The notes: generated by a model from the letters alone, not told the origin. Positions 51,497 through 64,000 are shown, counted from the first letter of the stretch. The stretch is 64,000 nucleotides of DNA from Daphnia carinata (GCF_022539665.2 NC_081332.1:827773-891772); one strand, 5' to 3'. Made by a program: numbers and translations.

Positions 51497-53369
51497 ATGG
51501 GGGATTCAGATAAACCGAAACGGATAAAAGTCAAGAGTGTAATGAAGGCAATGGACTCAGATATGGAGTTGTCAGTATGCAAGGTTGGCGTGTAGAAATG
51601 GAAGATTCACATACCGGATTCGTGGGCTACCAGGTGGTTTCGAAGGTATTATAAATGTCAAGTCTTCATTTGCCTGTATGGTTTTGTCAGTTTTAGGTTA
51701 ATTTTGTGTCCTGCTGGATTCCATGTTAAGTTGAATTAGTAGTATGTGTGTTCCTGAGAAAGTGTAGCATATGACTAACATAATTCCTCATTCTCTCCTG
51801 TTTTTGACATGCAGATTGGTCATTTTTCGCCGTTTTTGACGGGCACTGCGGCTCGACTGTTTCAGCTCATTGTGCAAGTCATTTGTTGCCAACCATTACA
51901 GGAACAGAGGACTTCAAGAAAATTTCACCAAAGACAGCTGAAAATGATGAAGAAAACAACGAACTTGAAGATAGCATTAGAGGTGCCATTCACGCGGGAT
52001 TTCTTAAGTAAAAAAAAAAAAAGTCACATGTTAGTTGCGCTATCTTTAAGAAGAATTTATTGTCTAATAGATTAGATGAGACGATGAGGCAAATGCCGTG
52101 TGTGGCTAATGGAGAAGACAAGAGCGGGTCGACGGCAGTGTGCACGCTCATATCTCCCACACACTTTTACATCGCCAATTGCGGTGACTCGCGAGCTGTT
52201 TTGTGTCGAAACGGCGAGGCAGCCGTGTGCACGATGGACCACAAGCCGACCGTGGCCGCCGAGAAAAAGAGAATACAAGACGCGGGTGGCTCGGTCATGA
52301 TTCACCGAGTTAACGGCTCGTTAGCGGTTTCTAGGGCTCTCGGCGACTTCGAATACAAGAGCGTCGAAGGCAGAGGTATAACTTTCATTTCATCCCTGTC
52401 ATCTAATTTAAACGCTGTATGAATTTTTTTTCTTAATGCATCGTAGGGCCTACTGAACAATTGGTATCACCGGCACCCGAAATCTACGTCGAAACACGAA
52501 AACCCGAAGAGGACCAGTTCCTCGTTCTCGCTTGCGACGGGATCTGGGACGTGATGACGAATGAAGACCTATGCCAGTTCATTCGTTATCAATTAACCAT
52601 CACGGATGATTTGTCAAAAGTTTGCGCGGCTGTCGTTGATCATTGCCTCTTTAAGGTATCAGAGCTACTTGAATCGTTTTTTTACGAATTGGGTTTTCAG
52701 CGTCGATTTTTGGATTATTTAGGGAAGCCGAGATAACATGAGCATAGTTTTGATTACTTTTCCAGCAGCACCTAAACCTGTAAAGAAGTGATGGACTGCG
52801 AAAAGAAATTCGAAGATTGATCCAAGAGAAAACATATAGTTAGTTATCTTCTTCATTTGTTGAAGTTTATCGCATTTTTAGAATTCACCATATTTTTACC
52901 CTTTTTTTTATTTATCTATTCTACTTGGTTCCCATTCTGTTTTATTACTTTCAGAAATCTTGGAAGATGACCTACATGCCGAAGTTAGTCGTATCCTACA
53001 AATGCTAAATGATGAAGAAATTCCGGATCAACCACCGCTTAGCTCCGTTGGCTCGAAGTAAGTTACAGTTTCAGTTTTCACGCTCTGAGAATGGCGTCGT
53101 TTTAAGTTTAAATATTCGTGCCAAATCGGAAGTCTGCATGAATGACTTGCTGGTTTTGTTCCAATTTTATTCTGGTCCAGCATGGTGTGTTACTTTATTT
53201 TTCGGTCATAAGTGACCAAAGTAGATGAGTCGTGTATAGTAATTTTAACCTGACCTTGCAATACCTACATTGTGTTTTAATCGATATTTATCTGTTATTC
53301 AGACGAAGTTTAATCGAGCAGGTGATTAACGATAAATACGGCACAGACCCTGAATATGATTGCCTATAA
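51497..53369 (+). CDS. PP2C-family Ser/Thr phosphatase, PPM1A/B type, frameshifted
   Basis: This is a metal-dependent protein phosphatase that typically switches off stress-kinase signalling. Landmarks in order are DKPK close to the start, [20 protein letters not shown] (51550-51605), [18 protein letters not shown] (about 51818), [69 protein letters not shown] and [12 protein letters not shown] near 52736. The C-terminal helical extension ([27 protein letters not shown]) matches the PPM1A/B tail and ends at TAA 53367-53369. The metal-binding aspartates of the DGH and DG motifs are present. Single-base losses break the frame near 51510, 51615, 52788 and 52818, mostly at short homopolymers. It lies next to SRP54 on the same strand. 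Confidence 0.85.
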
Positions 53370-53473
53370 TTTTACATGGCAATCCATTCATTTTCGGCAT
53401 TGAATATTTTTTAGGACTGACACCGATCGTTGCAGGCTTTAAAAAAGAAGGGAAATAAAGAAACAAAAAAAAA

Positions 53474-53536
<63 letters not shown>

Positions 53537-54046
53537 AAAAAAAAATAATTATGGAAAACATCTGGGGTAAAAACATTAAAAATGTATTAGAAAACCCATC
53601 CTCTTTTAAATCACCTTTTTTTTTTTTTAAAAAAAACATAGTAGGCATAGGGGGCATAATTTGTATGTTTAAATCAAGGTGGATCATAATAAAACTTGGA
53701 GAACAGTTATAAGTCATTTTATTGGAGTTGAATGAATGGAAAATAATTAACAATTGTGAGACCCGTCCTTAATTCAAATAATTTCAATGTCGCCAATCCG
53801 TTAAAATTGTCGATATTGAACCCCTTGTTTTTTTCATAATAATCAATATTTTTCGTACATGATTTCGTCTTAGAAGTTCCACAAACTCGTTCTTATTAAC
53901 CTTTGTTATTTCCATTTAAAGGATTGAATAAATAATACCATTTATGTATTGTCTTTAACTTTATGGGAAAAAAGGAATGACCTGTCGCGAGAAAGGATCT
54001 TCCTTACATAATGGCTGTACATGTTACTCGTTAGCTTCATTGGGTT
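53370..54046. other. Intergenic with long poly-A tract
   Basis: An A tract of about 75 bases, interrupted by a few C, spans about 53461-53545. A shorter T/A run is at 53617-53637. Nothing coding was seen. Confidence 0.6.
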
Positions 54047-54972
54047 TCAATGAGAGGTATCGCAGTAAACAATACCTCTGATGGTGATTTCAGGCAAAAT
54101 ATCCTCGAGCATGAGACATATAAGTTCAAGGTTTTTAGCTTCAGGGTGACCGCCCAAAATAAGTGTTTTGAGTTTCTTCATTTTGCTTAACGAGGCAATC
54201 CTTATCTGTCACTAGCGGACAGTTTCGAATGTCTAGGTATTCCAATGTGTCGCCATACTCCACCTGAAATCCTATCCAGCACCAATCATCAATATATGGA
54301 CAACTTTCCAGACTAAGCCACTTTAGGTTCTCCATTTTCTCTAAAATGCACGTGTGTAATGTAGTAATGTCACCAAATTTTTTTTTTTGTTAAAAATTTT
54401 ACTTAGTTCTCAAACCCTCATAAATGAGGGTCATTTTGAACAGTCAGCAGCCTCCACTTTGTATGATCCAACATAGAATTTGGGTAAACTTGTTAAGGTA
54501 TCAGAATCAGATCTTGTGTGATCCAGTCCTCTTGTCCATGAAAACGTACTTTTCCTCCACGATAACAAAGAAAAAAATGAGCTGTAGCTAACTCTGGGCC
54601 AAAGGAATTCTTGCTCGTTCTTTATAAACTTGTGATCTCAGCAACTTGTCTTCTTGAAATATATCCCATGCTTGTCTTATTCCATACGGCGTAAATTTGA
54701 TTGCATTCATAACTTCGATTACTTTAATGCCATAGTTGGTATCACCTAGAGAATAACGCCAGAACAGTCTTTTTTTTCTTCTACATGGACTTTAGGAAGT
54801 TCGTAGATAACGCGGTCCTCTTTCTTTTCTGGTTCTATCATCTTCTTATGATCTATTATGGAAATTTGTGACGAGGCCGCTATGGGACGTTGTCTAGAAA
54901 CACTCCTACAGATCTTTGGAAACACTTTTGTGCTAATCGTAATTGGATTAACCTAGAATAACTTATAGCCAT
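54047..54972 (-). CDS. DMAC2-like (ATP synthase subunit s-like) LRR protein, frameshifted
   Basis: DMAC2 is a mitochondrial protein that helps assemble the distal membrane arm of complex I. The likely start ATG is at 54972, with a mitochondrial-type leader MAISYSRLIQLRLAQKCFQR. Recognisable parts are KVIEVMNAIKFTPYGIRQAW, GGKVRFHGQEDWITQD, VEAADCS with YEGL, then the LRR block LKWLSLESCPYIDDWC, GDTLEYLDIRNCPLVTDK and LKTLILGGHPEAKNLELI. The stop is at 54047-54049. The frame is broken by single-base losses near 54860, 54775, 54608, 54515, 54450, 54205 and 54190; without them the parts are collinear with the family. An ATP5S paralogue is the alternative, but the length and the VRFHG-x-x-W segment favour DMAC2. 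Confidence 0.7.
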
Positions 54973-55248
54973 GCTAAGCACGTTTAAGCAGCACTTAGTT
55001 GTTATGATTCTTCACAGTGAAACATTCAGCTGTCTGCTAGTATGTCACAGAACACGTTGCCGGCTTCCTGCTAATGTTCATTTCATGGGAAAAACTTATA
55101 TGGCACCGCTGCAGGCAGACAACATCTACAAATTCCGTTATTGAGAAGTAATGCGATGACTTTTTTTTACACATGTTAAATTGAAGAATAACACGTCAAC
55201 AATCTAGCTGACAAATTGGTTTTGATAAATCACTGGCGGTAAACAGAG

Positions 55249-58054
55249 ATGACGTCTATCATCAAATTTTGTGCGCTTTCAGGCGCACTTGATGATTCAC
55301 CACACTCGTACCTTCTCAAAGTCGATGATTTCACCTTCCTGCTGGACTGCGGTTGGGATGAAAAGTGCTCGGAAGGATTTATACACGAACTGAAGAAACA
55401 TGTCAACAAAATCGACGCAGTGCTTCTCACCTATCCCGACCAACTGCATCTGGGAGCCTTAGCATATGCAGTTGGGAAACTTGGCCTTGCCTGTCCTGTC
55501 TATGCTACGGTCCCTGTCTACAAAATGGGGCAGATGTTTATGTACGATTGGTATCAGTCCAAGGATAACATGTAATACCTCATCGAGCTTATAGTACTAC
55601 AAAAAAAAAATCTAATGTGATTACAATTTCTCCTTAGGGAAGACTTTGATCTGTTCACATTGGACGATGTTGACACCTCATTTGATAAAGTTGTACAGTT
55701 AAAATACAGCCAAAGTGTGCCTCTAAAGGGTAAACTTCTAAGAACATGATACATTGTATTGATTAATAAATATTGATATGTTTTTACAGGAAAAGGGCAA
55801 GGGTTGATTATCACACCACTTCCAGCAGGACATATGTTGGGAGGAACAGTGTGGAAAATAGTAAAAGATGGTGAAGAAGATATTATTTATGCTGTGGATT
55901 ATAATCACAAAAAGGAACGCCATAAATGGTTGCGAGTTAAAAAGATACAACGACCATCGCTTCTCATTACCGATGCATTTAACACCCTTTACCAACAGCC
56001 CAGAAGACGAAGCCGTGATGAAAAACTGATGACAAATATCTTACAAACGTTGAGAGGAGGCGGTAATGTCCTTATCGCTGTAGACACGGCTGGAAGAGTT
56101 CTCGAATTGGCCCACATGTTGGAGCAGTTGTGGAGAAATCAAGAATCTGGTTTGAGAGCCTACAGTTTGGCTCTGCTAAACAATGTGGCGTACAATGTGA
56201 ATGAGTTCGCCAAATCCCAGATAGAATGGATGTCAGATAAATTAATGAAATCATTTGAAGGAGCAAGAAATAATCCGTTTGGATTCAAGTAAGCCGTTTA
56301 GTGTCTCTAAATTCGGTGCATTTATTGAAATAATTCCACCAATATTCTATAGGTATTTGCAGTTATGTCACACCTTATCGGAGGTGCTTCGCATACCGGG
56401 CTCAAAAGTAGTTCTGTCCATTGGCCTGATCTGGGTGTGGATTCGCCAGAGACCTGTTTGCCTTATGGTGTTCCGATTCCAGAAATTCTGTTGTTCTAAC
56501 CAGCCGGTCAGGACAAGGTACGCTGGGCCAACGTTTGTACAATCAGCCGAATTTAAAATCCGTCACCCTCGAACTGAAACAGCGTGTCAAACTAGAAGGT
56601 AAAACATTGCTTTCGCGATGCATAGCAAACGGAATTTCTAAAAGCTCTGTTTGAACTTGAAGGTGCGGAGTTGGAAGAATACCGAAGAAGAAGAGAACGA
56701 GAAAAAATATATTAGCAGGGATTAAAGTTAAAGATCAAACTGTAGCAGAATCTAGCGAATCGGAAGATGAGGTGAAAAAGGCCGGCATGACATTGTTGTA
56801 CGGTCAGACGATAAAGGTCCAGGAGCAGTACAGCACTTTTTTAAAAGTTCGAAGAAGCATCCCACCATGTTCCCGTATTTTGAAGATAAAATCAAATTCG
56901 ACGAATACGGTGAGATTATCCGCCGGAAGATTACGTAATTGCCGAATCTGAGGACCACGATATGACCGACTATTCGGTTGAAAAACCAAATGGGAAGAAG
57001 AAGTATAACAATTTGAGCTATACTTTTGCTTTTTACAATCGTGTTATTTTGCGTTTGATTTTTCATTCTTTCACTCTAGCCGGAAACAACAGAGTGCCCT
57101 ACCAAGTGCATTTCCACCACGACAACCTTGCCGATTAATGCAAGTATCCAGTATATTGATTTCGAAGGACGATCTGACGGTGAATCCATCATAAAATTAA
57201 TTGAATCCATGAAACCGAAGAGAACCATAGTCGTCAGAGGATCACCCGAATCTTGCCAAGCACTGCATAATTTATGCCTTTCAACTGGTAAAGTTCTTTA
57301 TAGTTAGTCAAAATTAGCCGGCTGTCCTTATTTTTCTTGTTTTTGTGTGTTAGGTTCATCAGACAATAAAGCCTTTATAGCCCGAAAAGGAGAAACAATT
57401 GATGCAACAATCGAAAGCCATATTTACCAAGTGCGCTTAAAAGACTCACTGTTGTCCTCACTTTCCTTTGGTAAAGCCAGAGATGCTGAAGTGGCCTGGA
57501 TTGATGCAAAGCTTACCTATCAAGTACACTCGCTGTTCCTTTAATATGACAAAAAGAACTGAACAAAAAAATACAAATAATTGGTGGGCTTTCTTGATAA
57601 CAGGCAGAAGACTTGCGGGACTTGGACGATAAAGAAAATAATTCGCTCCGTAAAGAACAAGCACCGCTGTTGGAGCCGTTAGAGCCCAAAGATGTAATTA
57701 TGTTAAGTTCAATTTATTTTGAGTGCCAATATAAACATTTTTTCCCTTTAGATTCCTGGCCATGAAACGTCATATATTAATGAACTAAAGTTATCGGATT
57801 TTAAACAAGTGCTTGTGCGTCACGGTATCCCATCTGAGTTTATTGGAGGCGTTCTTTGGTGCTGTAATGGCAATGTTGCACTTCGTAGGGTATGAACTTC
57901 CACCAATACCTAATTAAATTTACAAAACGTTTAGGGGCCTTTCCTTGTTTGTTTTTTGTAGAACGAGTCGGGTAAAGTTACACTGGAAGGCTGTGTATCA
58001 GACGATTATTACCGCGTCAGAGAACTATTGTACGATCAGTACGCTATTATCTAA
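55249..58054 (+). CDS. CPSF2: Cleavage and polyadenylation specificity factor subunit 2 (CPSF100), frameshifted
   Basis: This is the inactive metallo-beta-lactamase partner of CPSF73 in the pre-mRNA 3'-end cleavage complex. It starts [20 protein letters not shown] and continues [20 protein letters not shown] and [20 protein letters not shown]. The usual metal-ligand HxHxDH of active homologues is replaced by DQLHLG, as in CPSF2. Further landmarks are [94 protein letters not shown] and the end [13 protein letters not shown] with TAA at 58052-58054. About ten short exons can be followed. Frame breaks occur near 55922, 56415-56460, 56705, 56785 and 56925. A polyadenylation signal lies at 58147. 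Confidence 0.88.
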
Positions 58055-58146
58055 AATATCGGTCAAACCTGTCAGTGCATCTATGCATCTAGGTGAAAGC
58101 TTCCATCCGTCGTTTCCCCCATTGCGCTTTTGTTTACTGGAAATTG

Positions 58147-58152
58147 AATAAA
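58147..58152 (+). terminator. Polyadenylation signal of CPSF2
   Basis: AATAAA lies 93 bases after the CPSF2 stop codon. Confidence 0.55.
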
Positions 58153-58339
58153 TATGCTTTTTGTGATAAACTACTATTCATTTGTCAAGTAGATTTTTTT
58201 AGAACATTGTATCAAGCGAGTGATAAAAGGTTATGTCGGTTGAAAGAAGTGTTTCATAATAATTGCTACCATGGAATCGTTTAGTAGATGACGTTAAGTA
58301 ATTCTTTGCTCAATAACCCTTCAAAAATGGATCTGTTGT

Positions 58340-58815
58340 CGAAATACCCGGAATATTTGCGCAGCATCGGCTAATGCTGGGCGTAATGCTGGCGCACTTG
58401 CGCGAACCAGCGCTAATACCATGGGAATTTTCCCTCAAATTCTGCAAAATTTGACATTAACTGGAATTGGTTGAATATCACCGATTATACTCCAAACGAA
58501 ACTCTGATGCCGGGAAAATTGTTCTTTTTTCATTAAGTCAAAAAACTTTTTAAATACACCGAATATTCGCAAAGCGCGAAAGCGCTGGCGCGCCAGTATG
58601 CTACAGCGCTTGGGGCACCACAAATATTCGGTGCATTTCCAAAACGGTTGATTTACTGAAGAAAATAAAATTTTCCTGAATCAGCATTAAATTTTGAGTA
58701 CATGCTGCAATTTTCAAAAAATTCCAAGGAGTGTCAAATTTTCGAGATTTTTGAGTGAATTTCCCGCGGTACTAGCGCTGGTTCGCACTACCGCGCCAGT
58801 ATGCGACCGCGTTAG
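58340..58815. repeat. Foldback (MITE-like) element rich in AGCGCT
   Basis: Outer arms of about 90 bases, around 58373-58470 and 58705-58812, are imperfect reverse complements; both contain the core CGAACCAGCGCTA or its complement TAGCGCTGGTTCG. An inner pair, around 58553-58575 and 58620-58640, matches around ACACCGAATATT. Between them lie AGCGCTGGCGCGCCAGTATG and related GC-rich palindromes. No protein is encoded. It fits a non-autonomous foldback transposon; target-site duplication was not established. Confidence 0.6.
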
Positions 58816-59001
58816 GACGTTGCTCGGTCTCGGTTTTTATATGGTTAGAGTATGCCAACTTGTCATTAGAGGATTATCTGCGAATCTGACCGTCAGATGG
58901 CGATATGTAAAAAAACCTGATTTTTATTTAGGAGGGTGAAACGGGTTGTCATAAACCATAAAAATTTTAAACTATCATTCCAACTAATTTATTCAAAAAT
59001 A

Positions 59002-59665
<664 letters not shown>

Positions 59666-59708
59666 GCCACCTACAAACATCATGTTGTGTGGTTTATGTC
59701 AAACGTGT

Positions 59709-59714
59709 AATAAA
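59709..59714 (+). terminator. Polyadenylation signal of TRAPPC3
   Basis: AATAAA lies 44 bases after the TRAPPC3 stop codon. Confidence 0.55.
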
Positions 59715-59814
59715 AGAAAAATCTCTGGAATTCTTGTTCAATGATAGTTTGTTTATTTTTTCCAGTCAGCCAGCGACGGATTTCCAATAACTAGTAATTT
59801 GAATAAAATTACTT

Positions 59815-60286
59815 TCAGCCGTTAGCAGTGTGGGCAGCCATGGCCTCCCGCCAAAACCACCGCCAAATCCGCCACCATATCCTCCAGCGCCCACCATGAC
59901 CTCCACCTGTTCCTCTGACGACAACTACAGAAACAGTTCTTCCACCGTATCCTGCGCCATGTCCTCCGCCATGTACTCCTCCGAAGCTACTGGCGTGTCC
60001 TCCATGGATCCCGCCACCATGTGCTCCACCATGTGCTCCACCATATCCTCCTATTCCACCGCCAATTACACTAACGTGTCCTCCGCCGAAGCTACCCCCG
60101 TGTCCTCCGCCGAAACTACCACCGTATCCTCCACTCCTTAGGTGACCGGCCATAGAAGTAGCCCCAAAGATGGCCAGGACAATGGCCAGAATGACGGAAA
60201 TCTAATTAGACGGTATGCAAAGGAAAAATGCAAAAAAGGGAATTTCCAGATTGAAGCTGCCATGATTTTACCTTGCTGCTGTGCAT
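59815..60286 (-). CDS. Secreted Gly-rich protein, C-terminal frameshift likely
   Basis: A 15-base first exon (60286-60272, MHSSK) joins in phase 0 to 60201 onwards. Together they give a signal peptide (ISVILAIVLAIFGATSMA) and a Gly/His/Ser-rich mature part with repeats such as GGSFGGGHGGSFGGGH. It resembles arthropod cuticle or antimicrobial-type Gly-rich proteins; I cannot tell which. The literal frame ends in a Trp/Arg-rich stretch (RWRIWWRIWRWFW). The next frame over the same bases reads GAGGYGGGFGGGFGG, so a small deletion in a G run near 59900 has probably shifted the end. The tail and exact stop are therefore uncertain. Confidence 0.65.
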
Positions 60287-60338
60287 GTTGGATAGATTCT
60301 AGTAGCTGCTGAACGATGTGTTCTTCAGACAAAGTCGT

Positions 60339-60372
60339 ACTGATGGTTTATTCAGAATTCGGCTGGTTTATA
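60339..60372 (-). promoter_or_regulatory. TATA box and initiator of the Gly-rich gene
   Basis: On the minus strand TATAAA is at 60372-60367 and TCAGT (arthropod initiator) at 60343-60339, about 28 bases apart, upstream of the ATG at 60286. Confidence 0.55.
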
Positions 60373-60656
60373 CTTGCAGAATGCATTGTCAGCACACATT
60401 CAAATTTCTGAAGAATGAATGACGCACACAATGGTTTACTAACTCTCAATACGTAAGTCTGCATTGTTTCAACTGAGAGGGAAAGTTATTTCGTCTTCAT
60501 TGTCCATTTTCACGGAAGTGTGAACAGCTTAAACCACCAGCGGCTCGAAGTGTCTCTTGTTCTATCTCCGATGGTGCTCGAGTCGTCAGCCGTTGATTGT
60601 AGTCGAGTTCAAACGATAGGGAAAGTGATAGCATTATACAGAAGAAAAGGTCTATA

Positions 60657-61731
60657 AAATTATGGCGAGTATGAACGGTATGTACACCTGACTAATTCTT
60701 TTTATTTTACAGTTTTGTGTGTGTAGTTTCTCTTTTCGTTTGTGTCATTTTTATCATTGATCAAGCTTGATCTTTCAATAGGACCGATTCATTCGATGAA
60801 TGAAACGTTTTGATTAAATTTCGTACAGCTGCTTTGGATGGGGACTAATCTCGTCTCAGCAAATTTATTTCCTGCTACGCCATGTGCTGTGGCCGCATTC
60901 TCCACTACACCGATTAGAGTTGAACCGTTTAAGGTATTCCTGTTCCAAAAAATGTTTTCGCTTTAAAAATTTAAATAATGTGTAAAACTTGATTTAGTAC
61001 GAACGGAACATCTGGTAAAGAGTGGTGCAACACTGATTTATCTATAATGAAGAGACCAATATTCACGTCAGCCAACCCACAAGTGTGGAAAAGTCGGCTT
61101 TTTTTTTCTAAAGGAAAAACATAACGGGTATACTAGAGGTAAATACATAATACATCAGCGCCGTGTAAAACTATCACTAAGTAAAATTACAAAATCATTG
61201 TTAGAACGATTGTGTTCGCGGAACGAAAAGGACAACTAAACTGGATTTGAAAATTTACTTCCATCGCCGAGGTAAAATGAACCAGTGAAAAATGAAATTC
61301 CGACACGATTTTCTGCCGGTTCCACATCTGTCAACAAACAGAGGACAGTGCCCACAAGTGAATATCGAATTTTAGAACCTTCAAAACTTCATTCGACAGA
61401 GTTACTAGTAGAGAGTGGCTCAATTGCTTACTCGACATCAATGAAAATGTGCAACAGCTGGGAAAGGTAAACAAATTTCGCAAAATCTATTTTATTTATT
61501 TCTTTTTTTTGTGCTCTTGATTATTTTCTTTTAAACAATGTTTTTTGCCGAACAGTCGACCTAGAAACAGTTATAATGGCAGAAGGAGAAGGCTGTCTGA
61601 TGAAAGATAAAAGTTTCTTGGAAAATTCGAGCACGTGGAATTGTTAACGAATCTCGTTCGTTCTATCTACGGCGATCCCGTTGTTTCGTACGGGAAGGTG
61701 GATCGCTATCATTCCAACGCATGTATTTAAA
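60657..61731 (+). CDS. Unrecognised multi-exon gene, probably frameshifted
   Basis: I do not recognise the product. Exon-like pieces on the plus strand are: ATGGCGAGTATGAACG with a GTATGT donor (60663-60678); 60830-60933 reading LLWMGTNLVSANLFPATPCA and on to RVEPFK with a GT donor; about 61000-61120 with EWCNTDLSIMKRPIFTSANP; 61285-61467 (RFSAGSTSVNKQRTVPTSEY) ending at GAAAG|GTAAAC; and about 61557-61730 with LLTNLVRSIYGDPVVSYGKV, stop near 61730. The pieces do not all join in frame, which fits the error-rich quality of this part. Boundaries are approximate. Confidence 0.35.
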
Positions 61732-62383
61732 CCGGTTTAGCTAAACCTAAACGGCAAGTAAAAAATTCTTTTAGTATACTGAGGTTTTATCTGCTTACTG
61801 ATTTATATTTATAGCCACTGCAAAAAGTTGTCGACGGACTTTCATACACTTAGATCCGTTTGAATTTGAAGACCTAACGTGATGAAAAGATAAACGACTG
61901 ACCTGAGCTCTTTTTCTCTGCAAGAACAAACTCTGCGTCATCACAAATGCCACACATAATTTGTAATAAATATCGGCAGGTACATAGTATAATTCCAAAT
62001 ATATCAACGTGTCCCTCAAGTGAGGTTGCAATTTCAGGTTTACACCTACAGCAGCGAGTGATGATTGTGAAATGTTATTCCAGTGGCCTTAAGACGTCTT
62101 TCTCCATTTCAGGATTCTTGAACTTGAAGTTGCTTGTAGAAGAATCAATCATGTGTTTCCACATCGCATTCAAGCAACAACGTTTGAATGAAGGTTATGT
62201 AGTATGGTTTTGTGCGTAAACCCCCACAAGTGTTAATGCTAGTCCAATCTACACAATCACGAAAAGAAAAAGGCCAACCCGAAAAACCAAAAATGCAGAG
62301 TGCGTTACTATCGAACTTTCTGTAAGGAGTAGCCGTCACTTGAAACAATTGCCTTAAAAGCTTTTAAGCGCATTATAATACAG
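61732..62383. other. Intergenic
   Basis: No supported gene lies here; short frames have no recognisable content. Confidence 0.4.
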
Positions 62384-64000
62384 TTATAACCAGAAGTAAA
62401 AGAACACACAATCGGGCAACATTCTGAGCATCTTCAGCCGCAATGGAGCAAACAAGATCTCCTCGAGTTCTATTGGTGCTCTCGTCCATTTTATTTTTCT
62501 TGCCACAGGTATTTCGGTTTCTAAAAAATTGGTTATACCCCCAAATTATTAAGATGTAGTTAAATTCCGTCCCAATAAGACTTACTTTTCGTATAGTGAA
62601 GAGGAGCTGAGACAGTTGAAGCTTCCAGTGGTATTCTCCAGTAAGATCGTCGTCTTCCAGACTGTTGTACAACACGATGCGTAACTCAGTTTTATATCTG
62701 CTTTGGATCAATATGCATTTAGCGCTCAACTCCGCCACACCTGCGCTCTTTACTAGAAACGAAAGTAAGTTCTATTTACGGCTCATTTATGGTGGCTCTA
62801 TCTAATTTAGATTTACTTATACTCTTCGATCGATCAGTGTCCTATCACCAACGGCTGCTCTGCATCATCAGATTTGTGTGAGTGATTTTTGCATTTGTTC
62901 TATTTCTGAATCTTCTGAGTCGTTTCCCCCTGATTTGCATTCCTTTTCCCATCTTCCAAATCCATCCAAGTTTCCACTATTGTGCTCAATAAGCTTTAAC
63001 GTGAATGCCTGGTTACGAACAACGACATGCACTCGTTTGAAACTTGCCAATTAAAGATAAAAACCCGTTCTCTCAATTCTCAATCCAGCACTCTATTAAC
63101 GTGGGGGCGTCGTTTCGCTTAAAAAGGGATACTATGTGTAGGTAGTCATGGGCACGTAAACGTCGTTAACAAATGGCACCTCATTGCTAAGAATTTTAAA
63201 AGTTTCATCTGCTCTTACGTCGCGGGAAGTACTTAAGATGAAATACGCTGAAAAAGCTAATTAGAATGTGTGCGACAATGACAAACGAGTATCATTAAAC
63301 GACTTCCACGAAATGTAGTCTTTATCATTGCAAAATCTGGCCACAAATCACACTATTCTTGTGTTTCATCCTACCTGCTATGCTATAAACTTAAATAAAA
63401 GTTCGCTAGCCAAACTCCGATCATCCAGTATTCCAGGTAATTCTCTGTCCAGCTCGTAGCATTCCTTATCACTGACCTATAGATTCCAGTGAAACAACAT
63501 TAATATTCTGATCACCTGACGCACTATTTTGGCCCACGTCGAACTCAACTGGTTGTTAGCTGATTAACAATCTCCCGTGCCTTAACGTTCCAACTGTTGT
63601 CGCTGGTTTCGTTTTAATTGTTGTTACAGTAAACCAAACGGTCGGATCTGTCAGCCCTTTTTGTTTTCTCCAATTCTCCGAATAATGGGATATCGTCAAT
63701 GGTCAAAGATGTATGGCCTGCTTCTACGTTGGTGACGTCGTAGCGAATGAAATCCGGTTGCTGATGGCATCAAGAAAAACAAAAAAAGCTAATCCTACCT
63801 GATGGCTTGCAACCTGTTAAAACCAATATATTTATCACTGATGTTTTCCAAATTGAAACGATTGTCCCACCTTGAGTTTCATAGCTAAAAAGAGGACCAG
63901 AGTCCATTTGCGGCAATGTACTTTCTTGCTAAGTCGATGTGCGTGTTGTTGTCCAAATAGCATTGATCCAGGACTGGATTTTCTATTTCTACATTGTTGT
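62384..64000 (-). CDS. Unrecognised multi-exon gene, partial at the window edge
   Basis: I do not recognise the product. Minus-strand exon-like segments with splice-like borders include: about 63999-63895 (DQCYLDNNTHIDLARKYIAA); 63760-63620 (QPDFIRYDVTNVEAGHTSLT, then DDIPLFGELEKTKRADRSDR); 63560-63525 (VEFDVGQNSAS); 63475-63390 (KECYELDRELPGILDDRSLA); 63045-62871 (KRVHVVVRNQAFTLKLIEH); 62760-62585 (VAELSAKCILIQSRYKTELR, then EYHWKLQLSQLLFTIRK with a GTAAGT donor); and a last exon near 62520-62384. Whether this is one gene or two is unclear. The 5' end is outside the window, and frame breaks similar to those of its neighbours are likely. Confidence 0.35.

Overview
The window looks like nuclear DNA of an arthropod, most plausibly a crustacean such as Daphnia. 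It has GT-AG spliced genes with short introns (about 56-110 bp), dense genes on both strands, arthropod-type TATA/initiator promoters and conserved animal housekeeping genes. Two gene types are typical of arthropods: secreted Tyr/Pro- and Gly-rich structural proteins with tiny first exons, and a protein resembling the DUF4789 family. The species is an inference; no rRNA, tRNA, CRISPR or prokaryotic feature was seen.

Layout. 0-3.6 kb: a highly repetitive acidic Glu/Val/Pro protein (+), broken by frameshifts. 5.7-7.4 kb: a TAB2/3-like TAK1 adaptor (-). 8.1-11.4 kb: nudC (+), whose 1.9 kb intron holds a likely nested gene on the other strand. 12.5-13.7 kb and 32.9-34.1 kb: two direct copies of a 1.2 kb repeat that bracket the main feature. 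15.7-32.1 kb: three large multidomain GTPase genes. 35.7-37.0 kb: a secreted Cys-rich DUF4789-like protein (-). 39.3-41.2 kb: an NTPDase of the ENTPD5/6 type (-). 42.6-46.2 kb: three secreted Tyr/Pro-rich preproproteins with an R-x-K-R site. 46.6-47.7 kb: GPATCH11 (+). 48.4-50.3 kb: SRP54 (+). 51.5-53.4 kb: a PPM1A/B-type PP2C (+). 54.0-55.0 kb: DMAC2-like (-). 55.2-58.1 kb: CPSF2 (+). 59.0-59.7 kb: TRAPPC3 (+). 59.8-60.3 kb: a Gly-rich secreted protein (-). 60.7-64 kb: pieces of genes I could not name.

The centre of interest is the 15.7-32.1 kb cluster. Each protein joins an N-terminal part resembling the stonustoxin (SNTX)/MACPF-like family to a P-loop GTPase domain of AIG1/septin-like appearance and a C-terminal Cys/His-rich module; two of the three also carry fibronectin III domains. 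None shows a signal peptide. The third gene carries the N-terminal module twice. My reading, which is inference, is that these are intracellular nucleotide-controlled, possibly membrane-active proteins of innate defence type.

Quality changes along the window. Genes from 5.5 to 47.7 kb read cleanly over many kilobases of coding sequence. From SRP54 (48 kb) onwards almost every conserved gene is interrupted by one- or two-base indels, often at short homopolymers, while the protein sequence around them stays well conserved. This pattern points to base-calling or assembly error rather than decay.
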